Shown: in pieces, positions 49,212-64,000 of the stretch
Layout of the letters: each line of letters starts with the position of its first letter
Position numbering within the stretch: position 1 is the first letter of the stretch
Assembly (NCBI RefSeq): GCF_021917145.1
Contig: NC_061061.1
Coordinates: forward strand, 13,456,908-13,520,907
Length of the DNA stretch: 64,000 bases
Direction of reading: 5' to 3'
Source: Hypomesus transpacificus
Taxonomy: Eukaryota; Chordata; Actinopteri; Osmeriformes; Osmeridae
Program-made: the position numbers and the translations under genes
The notes under the pieces: generated by a model
What the model saw: only the letters and a program-made list of their open reading frames with translations
Database searches by the model: none
Told to the model about the DNA's origin: nothing

Positions 49212-52200
49212 TCAGGGGTGTTGGCTCTTTGGTTGGTCCTGTTTGGGTTTGACAGGGGGCTTGGCTGGAACCTTGGTGGAGAGTTTGACTGGAGGCTTAG
49301 CTGGGGTTTTCGCAGGAGTGTTGGATAATTGGGTGGCATGCAGACCGGCCTCAGTGCCGATGTTAACGCTGATGTTAGTATAGAGGGGCAAGTAGTCACG
49401 CATTAACACCTTATAATCTGCAGTGTTCATGCCATCCAGCTTCCAGGTTTGTCGTGTCTTGGCCAACATGTTGAACCTGGTCCCAAGAAGGGAGAGAGAA
49501 CCGTTAAAGACCAAGGGGACAGTGAGACATCCACATTTACAGTCATGACCAAAACTATATATACATTTTTCAATGTCCCCACATTTATTTCATTGTTAAC
49601 ATTGCATAACCTGTTGGTTTTACAACATAATATATATGCTTAAAGAAAGACAGACACTGTACCTCCTAGGGTTCACGTCGTTTCCCTTGTCCAGTTTGTG
49701 TTTGATCATCTTGTAGCGACCCACTTTCAGCGACGGTCGTTTGATATACATTCCTCCCAATGAAACTCTGATGGCCAGAAACAAGCCAGAAGGCAAGAGG
49801 AATGAGAAGTAACCATTTAAATTAAACAGGTGAAATATGGGATTTTAAATTGACTTTACAATATCATACTACGGATAAAATATCAACATACTGTATGGCA
49901 AGTTACTGTATCTCAGTGTGTTACCCTTTCGGAATGCTGAGTTTGTATCTATTTCTGGTGCTTCTACCTGAGATGTCAGATCTGCACTTCGGCAACCAGT
50001 GTGCAAATTCAGAGTTCAGAAGTGATCTGGCAAACTTTAGACTCAGTCTCTCACGCCTTTCAGCTAGAGTAGTAAGGCCCAGGTGTGCTAGTGCATCTGT
50101 ATATCCAGGGTAGGCACGGCCCATGATGATTCGGCAGGCTCTCTTTTGAATCCTTTCCAACTGGTCAACTCGTTAGTCCAGGGATCGAGATGGACACAGC
50201 ATACTCGAGTAGGGGCCGGATGTATCCCGTGTAAATCACCAATAATTCAATAGATGATAGGCTGAACTTTGAGACGCTTGAGAATGAACAGCTTTCTTGC
50301 TGCTTGTGCTGACATATGCTTGACTTGCTCATCCCAACACAGTTGAATACTGTACGTAGGCCAAGTATTTTCACACAGGGAACAGCTGACAAAGTTGAGG
50401 AGTTGATTTGCAGCGGAGGGAACGGTGCAAATCAACTCCTCAACTTTGTCAGCTGTTCTGCTAACTTGTTTACAGTATAGTTATCAAATATTTGTGGGTT
50501 ATCTGCAGGTTTACCACAAATATTTTTATAGGATTTGTGCTGGTTTTGGATTCCTACAATGTGATCTGCATCGTTGAAATGCATTTTTTCTGAGTTTTGG
50601 ATACTGTGTTGGAATTCCACCATGCCAAGACAAAAGGTACCAGGTGCACACTGGAGTCAACTACCCCCACAACCTTCAATGGGTAACCTACCTCCCTACC
50701 CATACAAATGATAACAAGCAGTCTCATGTTATTCTGACCTCTTTCCTGAATCAGGATCTTCAAGAAGCCTAAGCAAGGAAGACAAACCTGTCCAGAATTA
50801 CATTGTTTCCGGCTGTCCACACTTCACAAGTTCCTTTTTGATTTCCTTCTAACCTTCTCCACTACATTTTTGGTGGTTTTGTCTTCTGTGCTGCGCCACA
50901 TCCAGTGTCACACCCTCTAATGACTGCTTAAACCACAGCACTTGACACCAGCTTTTACCAACCTGAACAAAGCCGAACAAAGTACTGTTCTCTAGAGGAC
51001 TAATACCAGCAATAAAGAATATTCATTAGACATGGTACAAAAGAAATACTGCAGATTATATTTTACTAAGACTCACCTAATGCCAATGTCGTCATCCTCT
51101 CCTCCCCAGCCCCAGTAGTTGTTGGGGAAACCGTTCATTTTAAGGTAGTGCAGAGGTGACAATGCAGACACTCCTCCAAAATACATCTTGTATGGAAGCC
51201 TGAAAAAAGACAACACATGAAATAGACAGAGGAGCTGTTGAAACTGTTGAGTAAAAAGACCAAATGGCAAACATCAAATGGGTGAAAGCAGAAAGAGAGG
51301 TTAGAAAGCAAATAATGGGGGCATAAAACTAACTTGTAGCCAAACTTATCCATAGCGATGGCGGCATGCTTGGGCTGGGAGTCACACACGTATGTGTTGC
51401 GGTCATCTTCTGGTATAAGGTCCACATCGTGGAAGAAGAGGCAATCCCAGTCCTCCTCCCTCATAGCCTCGCGAAAGCCCACGTTCATCAGCTTTGCTCG
51501 GTTGAACGTATAGTTCCCAGCCTACAACACAACAGCAGCACAGCAGGGTGAAGACATGACCTTTCTTGCTGCGAATGGCAGATGGTCAAATAAGAGCAAT
51601 TTCGTCAGTCTAAAATGTGTCCTTCTTTAGTAGACTCTGCGTGTTTGTGTGCGTCTCACCTGGTGGATGACATAGATGCCATAGTTGAGCTGTTGCCGCT
51701 GCAGGAATGGATGCAAGTAATAGAGTAGGAATTTTAAGTGGTGTTCACGGTTCCTATGAGGAATAATGATGGCAGTTCGATGTTGCGCCTCACAGTCTGG
51801 CGGCCTGTACCGACCCCCACGGACCACTAGTGGATTCTTCCTCTGTACTTCAGCAAAAGTTAACCCCGAAGGGAAGTGGACATGGATTGGCCCACCTGGT
51901 AAGATACAGGGAATAACTGTCAGTTCTGTATAAGTTCCCATTTCGGTATTTAAAAGTATAACCAAACATGAATTAGACTTCTCAGGTTTTTCTCAAGCTA
52001 TTTTACAGAAGCAGAAAAACACCATGTATAAACACTTAAGGAGAATTCCAGTTTTAAAATAAGCGTTCTATAAAATCAGAATGTGAAACAATTGCAGGAT
52101 GGAAAAACCTTCAAATAAACAGAATACAAAAACAGTTGTGGATGGCCATAAAATACATTAGTATTCTTGTGTGGTAAGCCACATCCAAATAATACAAAAT

Positions 52201-53035
52201 TATTTCTGCCGTGGTGATGGCTCTGATGGCCTCAATTCCTACTCTGTGTCCTTTCTATGTAGTCACAAAGTGTAGAAGCTATTACCAGCAGTTGTTCCAG
52301 AATAATATTGCCACTTGTCCTTTTTCATTTTGATAATAATAAGTTAGAGTATGCAAGCACACACACATTTGTTTTGCTAGTTCGAATGAGTCGCAAAAAC
52401 CTAAATAATCAGGCCGATGTCCAACTAGCTTGTAAAAACAAGATGGGAGAAGTTCTATAAGTTTCAGCACAAACAATGTTGAACCAAGAGAAGGAAAATT
52501 CCCAGTTGTCAAACCTGTTTGGCACCTGTATTGACTCTTTCCTGGATGGTGATTCAATACTCTCACCAACCTTGTCTATTGTTTTTCCCTGATGCATGGG
52601 TGGAAAATCCTTCTACAGTTTCAGGTGTCAACTCCAAGGTACTGTTGTCCATCCTCAACAAGCAACAAACAAGAAGGACAAGGCAGGGCCTGGTAACTTT
52701 ACACTGGGAAAACATGTGGTTAACTCACCAATGAGAGGGGATGTCTTTGGGCAGAAGGGCATGTCCTCAATTCCGGTCTGAACCCTGGCCAGCAAGGATA
52801 GGTTGGCGTACACATCAGCCCCTACACCTGCCCTTGATCCTGCCAAGACATCTGGCCCGCTGGTGTTGTTGCAGCCCTGGGATAACCCACCGCCACTGCT
52901 ATCAGGTTTGCGGAAGATGCGGATGAAGTAGGTGACCCTTTTCTGGTAGCCCTCACGAGAGAGCAGTGCCATAACAACTAACTGGATGCCCAGGAACATG
53001 AACAAGTAGCGCCATTTGGACTGGATTGTGATCAT
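49212..53035 (-). CDS. b4galt3: Beta-1,4-galactosyltransferase 3
   Basis: Six coding exons on the minus strand (53035-52729, 51895-51660, 51521-51334, 51199-51077, 49767-49663, 49476-49212) join in frame to 407 residues, against 393 in human B4GALT3. The enzyme moves galactose from UDP-galactose to terminal N-acetylglucosamine on glycans in the Golgi. It is a type II membrane protein with a short cytosolic start and a membrane anchor at about residues 9-27. The luminal catalytic domain has PHRNREHHLKFLLYYLHPFL, the metal-binding DVD at 213-215 and the family signature WGWGGEDDD at 273-281. SLGGMYIKRP and the N-terminal anchor match B4GALT3 best; B4GALT2 is the main alternative. The start at 53035 is the first ATG before the basic-hydrophobic anchor. 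The C-terminus ends in a Lys/Pro-rich tail. A LINE remnant lies in the intron between 49767 and 51077. Confidence 0.92.
49921..50460 (-). mobile_element. Degenerate non-LTR retrotransposon (LINE) 3' part
   Basis: The minus strand holds broken pieces of a reverse transcriptase C-terminus of a LINE type common in fish. These include WDEQVKHMSAQAARKLFILK, IYTGYIRPLLEYA, and then LERIQKRACRII-like and TTLAERRERLSLKFARSLLN segments. Stops and frame shifts separate them. The fragment lies in a b4galt3 intron in the same orientation as the gene. Clade assignment is not possible from this length. Confidence 0.8.
50380..50458. repeat. Perfect 33-bp inverted repeat with 13-base loop
   Basis: Arms at 50380-50412 and 50426-50458 are exact reverse complements. 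The left arm begins GAACAGCTGACAAAGTTGAG. The right arm lies at the truncated upstream end of the LINE remnant, so one arm looks like an inverted copy of LINE sequence. Confidence 0.9.
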
Positions 53036-54392
53036 GTTAGCGAAAGAGTGCCACGGCAACAGAGGAGGAAGTGGTTTTCACTGGTTGGTCAGCTGACTGG
53101 TTGGTTGGTGCTGGTGACTAACAGTCAACTATACCACAATAAAGGAAGTTTTACTGTAAACACAGAGTCCATAATGTGTGCAGCTGTTGAATATGGCACA
53201 GATGTGCTGAATCACATTGATAAGTTTTAGGTCCTTTACAAAAATGTTACAGCAATGTTCTCATATGGGAGTGTGGCAAAATGAAAAAAGATCCAAAAGG
53301 CACTTTGGGTTTACTGATAAATGGAGAAAGCACAAGTGAGGTTTAGAGAGACTATATCCAAAAATGCACATAAAGTTTGTCACTTATATTTCAATCCCAT
53401 TATCCACCACAGGTTGAGATGCTGTCTGTCTGGTAGTCCTGTGGGTGACTGGCACAATGTGATGTTGGTGGTGATGCCAGCTCAACATTCTGCAACTTCC
53501 CTCAGTGTGATTATGTCAGTGGTCCATTCCACCATGGTTGAAACTCTTCTAGTTTAAAGGCTGTCAGTTTGCTTGTGCGATCTTGTACTGCTTTCTGCTG
53601 TCCTCAGGAGAGGTGGGAGCATATGCAGGAGTCCGAAGGACTACAGCTTCCAATCATTTGCTGGCTGGCTTGAAAGCTAGAGCCATGTGGAGTGGGCCGT
53701 ATTGACCACGGGAGGAGTAATCAAAAGATATGAGATGAAAAAGAGAGGAAAGGGGAGAGCAGGGTGGTTGTTGGGGGAGGGGAGAGGGAGGGAGGGAGGG
53801 GTCTGCCACCTGGGACTATTGTCGCATTCTAGTACACTACACAGCAAAGAGGCTTCCAGTTGTACAGGATGTTCCACCCAACCGGATCTCCAGGGTCTGG
53901 ACTAATCACACAAAGACAAATCTGAAAGACATAAAAGACAGGAGTAAATTGCAAATGATTTATCTTGCCAATTATCAATCTTTTTAGGTGATTTACAACA
54001 CAATATTATATATGCTTGTTTTCCAAGTAACAACATGCCCAAGTAGAGCCTGGACAGCCAGGTCTGATGTGGGCCCCAATATAAATCCACTTCCAGACTG
54101 AGGCCCTTTGTTAAGAGCAGGGAAAAAGACAGCAAGACTGCCTTCCCTACAACTCCTGTTAAAATGGTCTGTTGTAGTCACACTCACACCTACAAATCCA
54201 GGCTACTTAAAACTGCCAATCCTAATCCCACTCAAGAGAAGCCCTGGATTTGCAGATTGAGAGATTCAAAAAATTGGATTAACGTGGATCCAACACAGTT
54301 GTTCATTGAGGCTGTTATTTAGGCCATGCTATCCATACCTCGATGAATGGGTCACTAAATAAAACCGTTTTAGATTTAATGCTGTAGTGCAG

Positions 54393-54510
54393 AGGTCTTC
54401 AACCTTGGTCCTCAGGGACCCCCTGTCCTGCATGATTTAGATGTTTCCCTGCTCCAACACACCTGATTCAAATGAATGGGTCGTTATCTAGTTATGCAGA
54501 AGCCTTTTAA
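54393..54510. repeat. Dispersed fish repeat fragment, class uncertain
   Basis: Begins AGAGGTCTTCAACCTTGG and contains CTCCAACACACCTGATTC and AAATGAATGGGTCG, a sequence I recognise as a common interspersed repeat in teleosts. No matching far end is visible, so it is probably truncated, perhaps by the next repeat. Confidence 0.5.
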
Positions 54511-54529
54511 CGACAACAGGAGCTGTTCG

Positions 54530-54795
54530 GACCAATCAAATTGTCAGGGTGGGCTTTGATGGACAGATGATCAACAGTAACGTAATCAACCACGTCACCA
54601 AAGAGCACTTGGGTTGAATTCGTTTTCAACAAACATACTACGTTGCTCTGATTGGTTGTAGGTATATCCAATTGAGCGAAGAGGCATTTTTATTACGAGT
54701 TCAGTTGAAACACACCCCATACTCGCAGCCCAACGGAGCGGTTTCAGACTCATATTCTGACTCGAATTATGAGTATGACAACGCCAGGCTAGATT
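54530..54795. repeat. Second dispersed repeat, class uncertain
   Basis: A GC-richer block with ATTCTGACTCGAATTATGAG and GTATGACAACGCCAGG, resembling a non-autonomous DNA element seen in other fish. Boundaries and inverted repeats could not be fixed. Confidence 0.35.
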
Positions 54796-54843
54796 GTGGC
54801 TCCAGACCAGATAGCTAGCATTGAACTAAATGAGACCACTTCA

Positions 54844-54844
54844 C

Positions 54845-54902
<58 letters not shown>
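54844..54902. repeat. Compound (TA)n(CA)n microsatellite
   Basis: A TA run turning into a CA run of about twenty units. Confidence 0.95.
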
Positions 54903-54905
<3 letters not shown>

Positions 54906-55637
54906 GGATGTTGCCACTAGGGCATACCCACTAATGCTAACAGTCTATATAGTGCAATGCCAGTTCATTGCTAGTGCTGTTGGTACATGGCTCTCCAGCG
55001 GTTACCTGGGCTCTGAGTCCACTGGGACAAGCTGCTGAGTAGAACCAAAACAACCTCCTCTCACACTTCTTCTGGAGTGACACTTAGTAGAGCACTGCTA
55101 CAGTGCATGTAGCCTTCTACTACTTCACTTAATATTGTTCAATGCATGGATGGTGTTATGGGTATTTTAGGAGGGAGGAATACGTAAACAATACTTAAGA
55201 ATATCAGTCATAAACTAACATCCCCTTTTGTTCATACAAAGTGTCACTCGACACTATTCACTGTTGTCTTTACGGTAAGGAGTAGCCTACCTGAAAAATA
55301 CAACATTGAACGAAGGTGAAACATAGGAGAAAGAAATGCGCAATTGACTGGAAAAAAATGATAATTTGGGAATTTTTGTAATAGTATTTATTTTTTAATT
55401 CCCAAATATCACTCCATGTAAACTAGGCTACCTGGAAATATGTTTTGCTAAATCGACAACTATACTAAATGAACAGAAAAACTGGGAAGAACAATACACT
55501 TTTAAGTTACCAAAAATCATTTTTGCTTCGATCATTAATGCCATCAGCTTTCAGCGCAGAAGCTACAACTAACTAGCCAAGCACATTAAAGTATAATTAA
55601 TCATTATCAAAGCTATCTCGTTGCTCATGATCATTGA

Positions 55638-55720
55638 ACTATGCACTTTTGTAAAGCTCTCTCTTGGAAATCGCTTTGGATAAAAGCGTCTGCTAAATGA
55701 ATACATGTATATGTAAATGA
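55638..55720 (+). mobile_element. SINE 3' tail fragment
   Basis: CTATGCACTTTTGTAAAGCT followed by GGATAAAAGCGTCTGCTAAA and a TGTAAATGA end, the same family as the fragment nested at 37800-38030. A shorter tail-like piece with CTTTGGATAAGAGGGTCAGC occurs near 57596-57632. Confidence 0.65.
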
Positions 55721-58156
55721 CTGGTGGTGACCAAAGCAAAAACAACTGGGACTGTCACACCCCACCAATATAGCAATTGCTAAAGGACTACAGTACATTT
55801 CCTTCGACGAATCGACAAGTACACAGTACAGTAGTAGTATGGATCCGTGAACCTGGGTTCTAGTTCTGGATGCTAAACCATTGCGCCACATGTCTATTTC
55901 TCTCTGTTGCCAAGCTCTTTAAAATACTAGCTAGTTAGCTATGCTACGACATGATAACCACAGTCAGAATAAATATCATGATATTTATGATGTCCAACGT
56001 TCGAAAGCATGTGAGAAAGAAGCAAGAGTTTTGCTTTGACACAGAACTATCATCAGCTGTGTCAGGCAACAGCTGTGCACCAGCAACAACGCCTGTACTA
56101 ACCTAGGTCTGTCTCGAGAGGCTAGTTAGCTAGCTAACATGGCAGTGTAATAAACGTCTTAACTATCCATATTAGCTATGGCTTATGTTTTTTGTCAAAA
56201 TAGTATGACAATAGAAATGCAATGACTATCAATGTTACCCCTTTAGAAGTCGACATCGTCGCCCAGGTTCCAAGGAAGAGTACGCTAGTGCTACCCGAAC
56301 GCTAGCTAGGTGTACGAGAAAGGGAAAGCCATGCCATGACGCATTGGCAGCTTACCAAGGTGTTAGCAGTTTATTTCCTCGAAGCTTTTCTTGTTTTTCT
56401 CTCCAAGACTCACCCCTTCTTGCAAACGGCGTAACTTATGTAGAACTTCAGTTTCACACTCTCTGATCCGTGCGCTTATTAAGAAGTTGAAACGGGCACT
56501 GTGTCGTTAAGAAGGAACTAAGCAGGAAGTAGTGCTGCGCTTCTATATCCTTCTTTGATTCACACATCGGCATCAGGTGCTAAGCACGATTCGAACGACT
56601 CGTTCGAACGACTCTATGTAATTCCTGTAGACTCATAATTATTTTTCCAATTGAGTCATTCACTTGACTCATTTGTACTACATTGTTCTACCAACATCGA
56701 ACACAACGATTGTGTACATTATTGTAGCAAAATAATAAGCAAAAATGGCATGCAGCTAGCTAACCACAGACTTTTAACTCCAAAAACTTTTTTATTGTAT
56801 TATTCAATTGAAAGGGAATGTGATTCAATTCCAGAACGCGTTGAGTCAGAAGACGGAGTTAGTTCCGTATCAGATTCCATTTGAATGGATTACCCTAAAT
56901 AATACATTTTTTGCAACTCTGAGTGAGGGGCGGTATCGTGCTCGGATCGTGACGTGGAAGTGGTCGTATCTCAGTTGTGTCAATTTTTCCGGGCGAAACT
57001 TATGATTGTCATTGTCCTGCTATTTGTATGTTTACTTTGACTGGCCCATTCTAGTGTTTAATCCACTAATGCACTAGTAAACAGTCACGAATTTGTGCAA
57101 CGTGTGTAGGGGGTGGGGGAAAACTAGAATCTCTGGATTAGTTCGTCACAGTTCGTAATGTTAACTTAATTCCTCTAGGGGGCACATTTACATCACAGTC
57201 CTGTACGTGCTTTTAGGCAATCAGCTACAGATTTTTTGACCAGTTTCCATTATGCTAGGGGGCGAACTGGTATTGCAGATGTGAGCAGGGGCATGAAGCA
57301 CCCTGTCCTAATGCTTGCTTGATACACTTCTTCATAGACGTTGGGATGAGTTTTTCCAAATGTCTGGAAAACGTAGGAGTGTCTTGAACATCTCTGTATG
57401 CGCTTTAGTTCATCACACAGTAATGTTTATTTTGTGTGGCCATCAGGTGGTCTGGGCACACAAATAGACCCTCTTACTTACCCCTGGTGGTCCAAATATA
57501 CACCTAAAATGCAAAACCATGATCAACATCGCAACAATTTGCATGTTTGTATTTGGAACGTGGTGGAGTGTGATGCTGTGCGGTATTTGTACGTTGCTTT
57601 GGATAAGAGGGTCAGCTGAATGAATGTACTGTAATGTGCTCTGATTCAGCAGTTGGCACTTATTAAAAGAAAAGTACAGGCAAGGACTGATTTTTTGTAG
57701 ACATGTTAACAGGGTTGTGCAACTTGGGGAAGAAGAGAGCAGGGAGGGCTTCATCTGGGTCCCAGGCCTCTTAAGGTTTACAGTAGTAGATGTGGTGGAT
57801 CAATCAAATAAGGACAGTGCTAAATACAGTTAACCACCATCCCTCCATTGAGGATGTTCAGAAGTAAATACAGTAAAAAGTACATTTCATTTAAAAAAAA
57901 TACAGAAAAGTGGTATTTACTTTCATTAAAAAAAGGCCATGAAACATTGATCTTAATTCTTTATGGAAAACGTCTTTAATGGTAATTTTTGAGTACTGTT
58001 TTAACAAGGAAGTACAGACAGATACAAACTCAACTATACTAGGAAGATTCAATTCAAATATATTTTGAAAATCTTCAGACAGCTCAAAAAAGTGTGTCAT
58101 GGACTACTTATATATGCATGTGTTTCAAGTCAGAGTCACAAGACCCAGGAGTCTGT

Positions 58157-63166
<5,010 letters not shown>

Positions 63167-63972
63167 GATGACTTCCCTTCGGTTAACGTTCTGACGTAAC
63201 TGTGAGTGAACGATGTTACGTTGGCACTGAACGTAATGTGAGAACTTCCGCTGAAGCCGTGAACTGGTGTCACTGTTTTTTTAAGGTGCAAAGCAGTGGT
63301 TTTGGCTTCAGTTCTCCATTTTCCTGATTTCGGAATCCAAGTACCCCATTACTGTTTTTCATAAAGTGTATCCATAAGTATTTATATCCATATTTTGATG
63401 ATTTACTCCACTTTATCTCACAAGCCCCCCTGTAGTAGGCCTACCTCCAAGTGCCCCTATGGGTAACCATACCCCCATTTGAGAAACAGGTAATAAGGGA
63501 TAGTCAAAGTAAACAGAACTGGCTTAAAAAACACGAACTATTTTTGAGATTGATTAGATTGACTGAAACTCAGTTGCAACCAATCGTCAAGGGTGCCACT
63601 GCAGGGGTGCCACTAAATGTGTCAAAAGGATGTTGCAGAGGGCGTGAGGATTTCCTGTGGAAATGTTGTGAAAAATATCTGCAGTTGACACCTCTGAAGT
63701 CTGATACCAAAAATAGTTGTACACAAAATACCTTCTTTCTTTTTCTTTCTTTCTGTCTTTCTTTCTTTTCGCAGAATTATTTTGTTTCATTTAGGGTCAG
63801 TGTAGTTTTGTATTCCCACAAAAAAAGATAAATCAAGGATGATAATGTACGATTTCTACAGTATTTCTTTTATAACTTGTATTGTATATGTTAGAGATTA
63901 AATGTATAACTTCACTCCTTATCATGATAATAACAATAACCAGAACATGATTGCAGTAAATCTGCAGTACAC
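63167..63972. other. psmc4 5' flank
   Basis: The first 120 bases contain CpG and GGAAGT/ACTTCC ETS-like sites without a TATA box, consistent with a housekeeping promoter. The rest shows nothing recognisable. The 126-codon frame here has no domain or splice support. Confidence 0.45.
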
Positions 63973-64000
63973 CAGTGGCGTAACTATAGGGAGTGCAAGG
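63973..64000. mobile_element. Start of a hAT-like element cut by the window edge
   Basis: CAGTGGCGTAACTATAGGG resembles the terminal repeat of hAT-family elements found in many vertebrates. The other end is outside the window. Confidence 0.4.

Larger units (their letters stand above)
53036..58156. other. Intergenic: b4galt3 5' region and psmc4 3' region
   Basis: The b4galt3 5' untranslated exons and promoter should lie here. CpG density rises near 56220-56560, the best promoter candidate. A minus-strand GGG|GTAACA donor-like site near 56240 could end a first exon, but this is unproven. Several fish repeats are listed separately. The right end holds the psmc4 3' untranslated region, with a possible reverse ATTAAA near 57973. 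No other gene is supported. Confidence 0.45.

Noticed and set aside
63451-63831. 126-residue plus-strand frame right of psmc4
   Set aside because: No homology, low-complexity CTTT run at its end and no splice support.

Overview
The window is eukaryotic nuclear DNA from a ray-finned fish. It has multi-exon vertebrate genes with GT-AG introns, AT-rich intergenic DNA, tRNA-derived SINEs, small hAT-type elements and microsatellites. I cannot name the species from the sequence. All gene models below were built by hand. In every multi-exon model except scn1b exon 1, the intron phases and open frames agree across all junctions.

Layout, left to right. At 270-415 (-) lies one coding-like exon of an unrecognised gene, then about 5 kb with a decayed Gypsy-type retrotransposon piece. 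Next come ethe1 (5805-8552, -, mitochondrial persulfide dioxygenase), a TMPRSS13-like transmembrane serine protease gene (9186-13170, -), single-exon irgq (14817-15956, +, a quasi-GTPase of the IRG family), mag (18537-23386, -, siglec-4), lsr (31142-37144, -, angulin-1), scn1b (39940 or 42663 to 44527, +, sodium channel beta-1), b4galt3 (49212-53035, -, galactosyltransferase) and psmc4 (58157-63166, -, proteasome ATPase Rpt3). The genes are separate transcription units. There are no operons, RNA genes or CRISPR arrays.

The human orthologues of scn1b, lsr, mag, psmc4, ethe1 and irgq all lie on chromosome 19q13, so much of the window is a conserved vertebrate linkage group. Membrane and junction biology is prominent: myelin siglec, tricellular junction receptor, channel beta subunit and membrane-anchored protease. 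However, the genes do not form one pathway.

The least expected items are these. The membrane protease lacks the usual LDLa/SRCR stem and carries a long proline-rich cytosolic tail. A 999-bp hAT-like element with a perfect 8-bp target duplication carries a palindromic foldback array. A perfect 33-bp-arm hairpin sits inside a LINE remnant. The scn1b signal-peptide exon has a splice phase that does not fit exon 2. I saw no convincing wholly new system.
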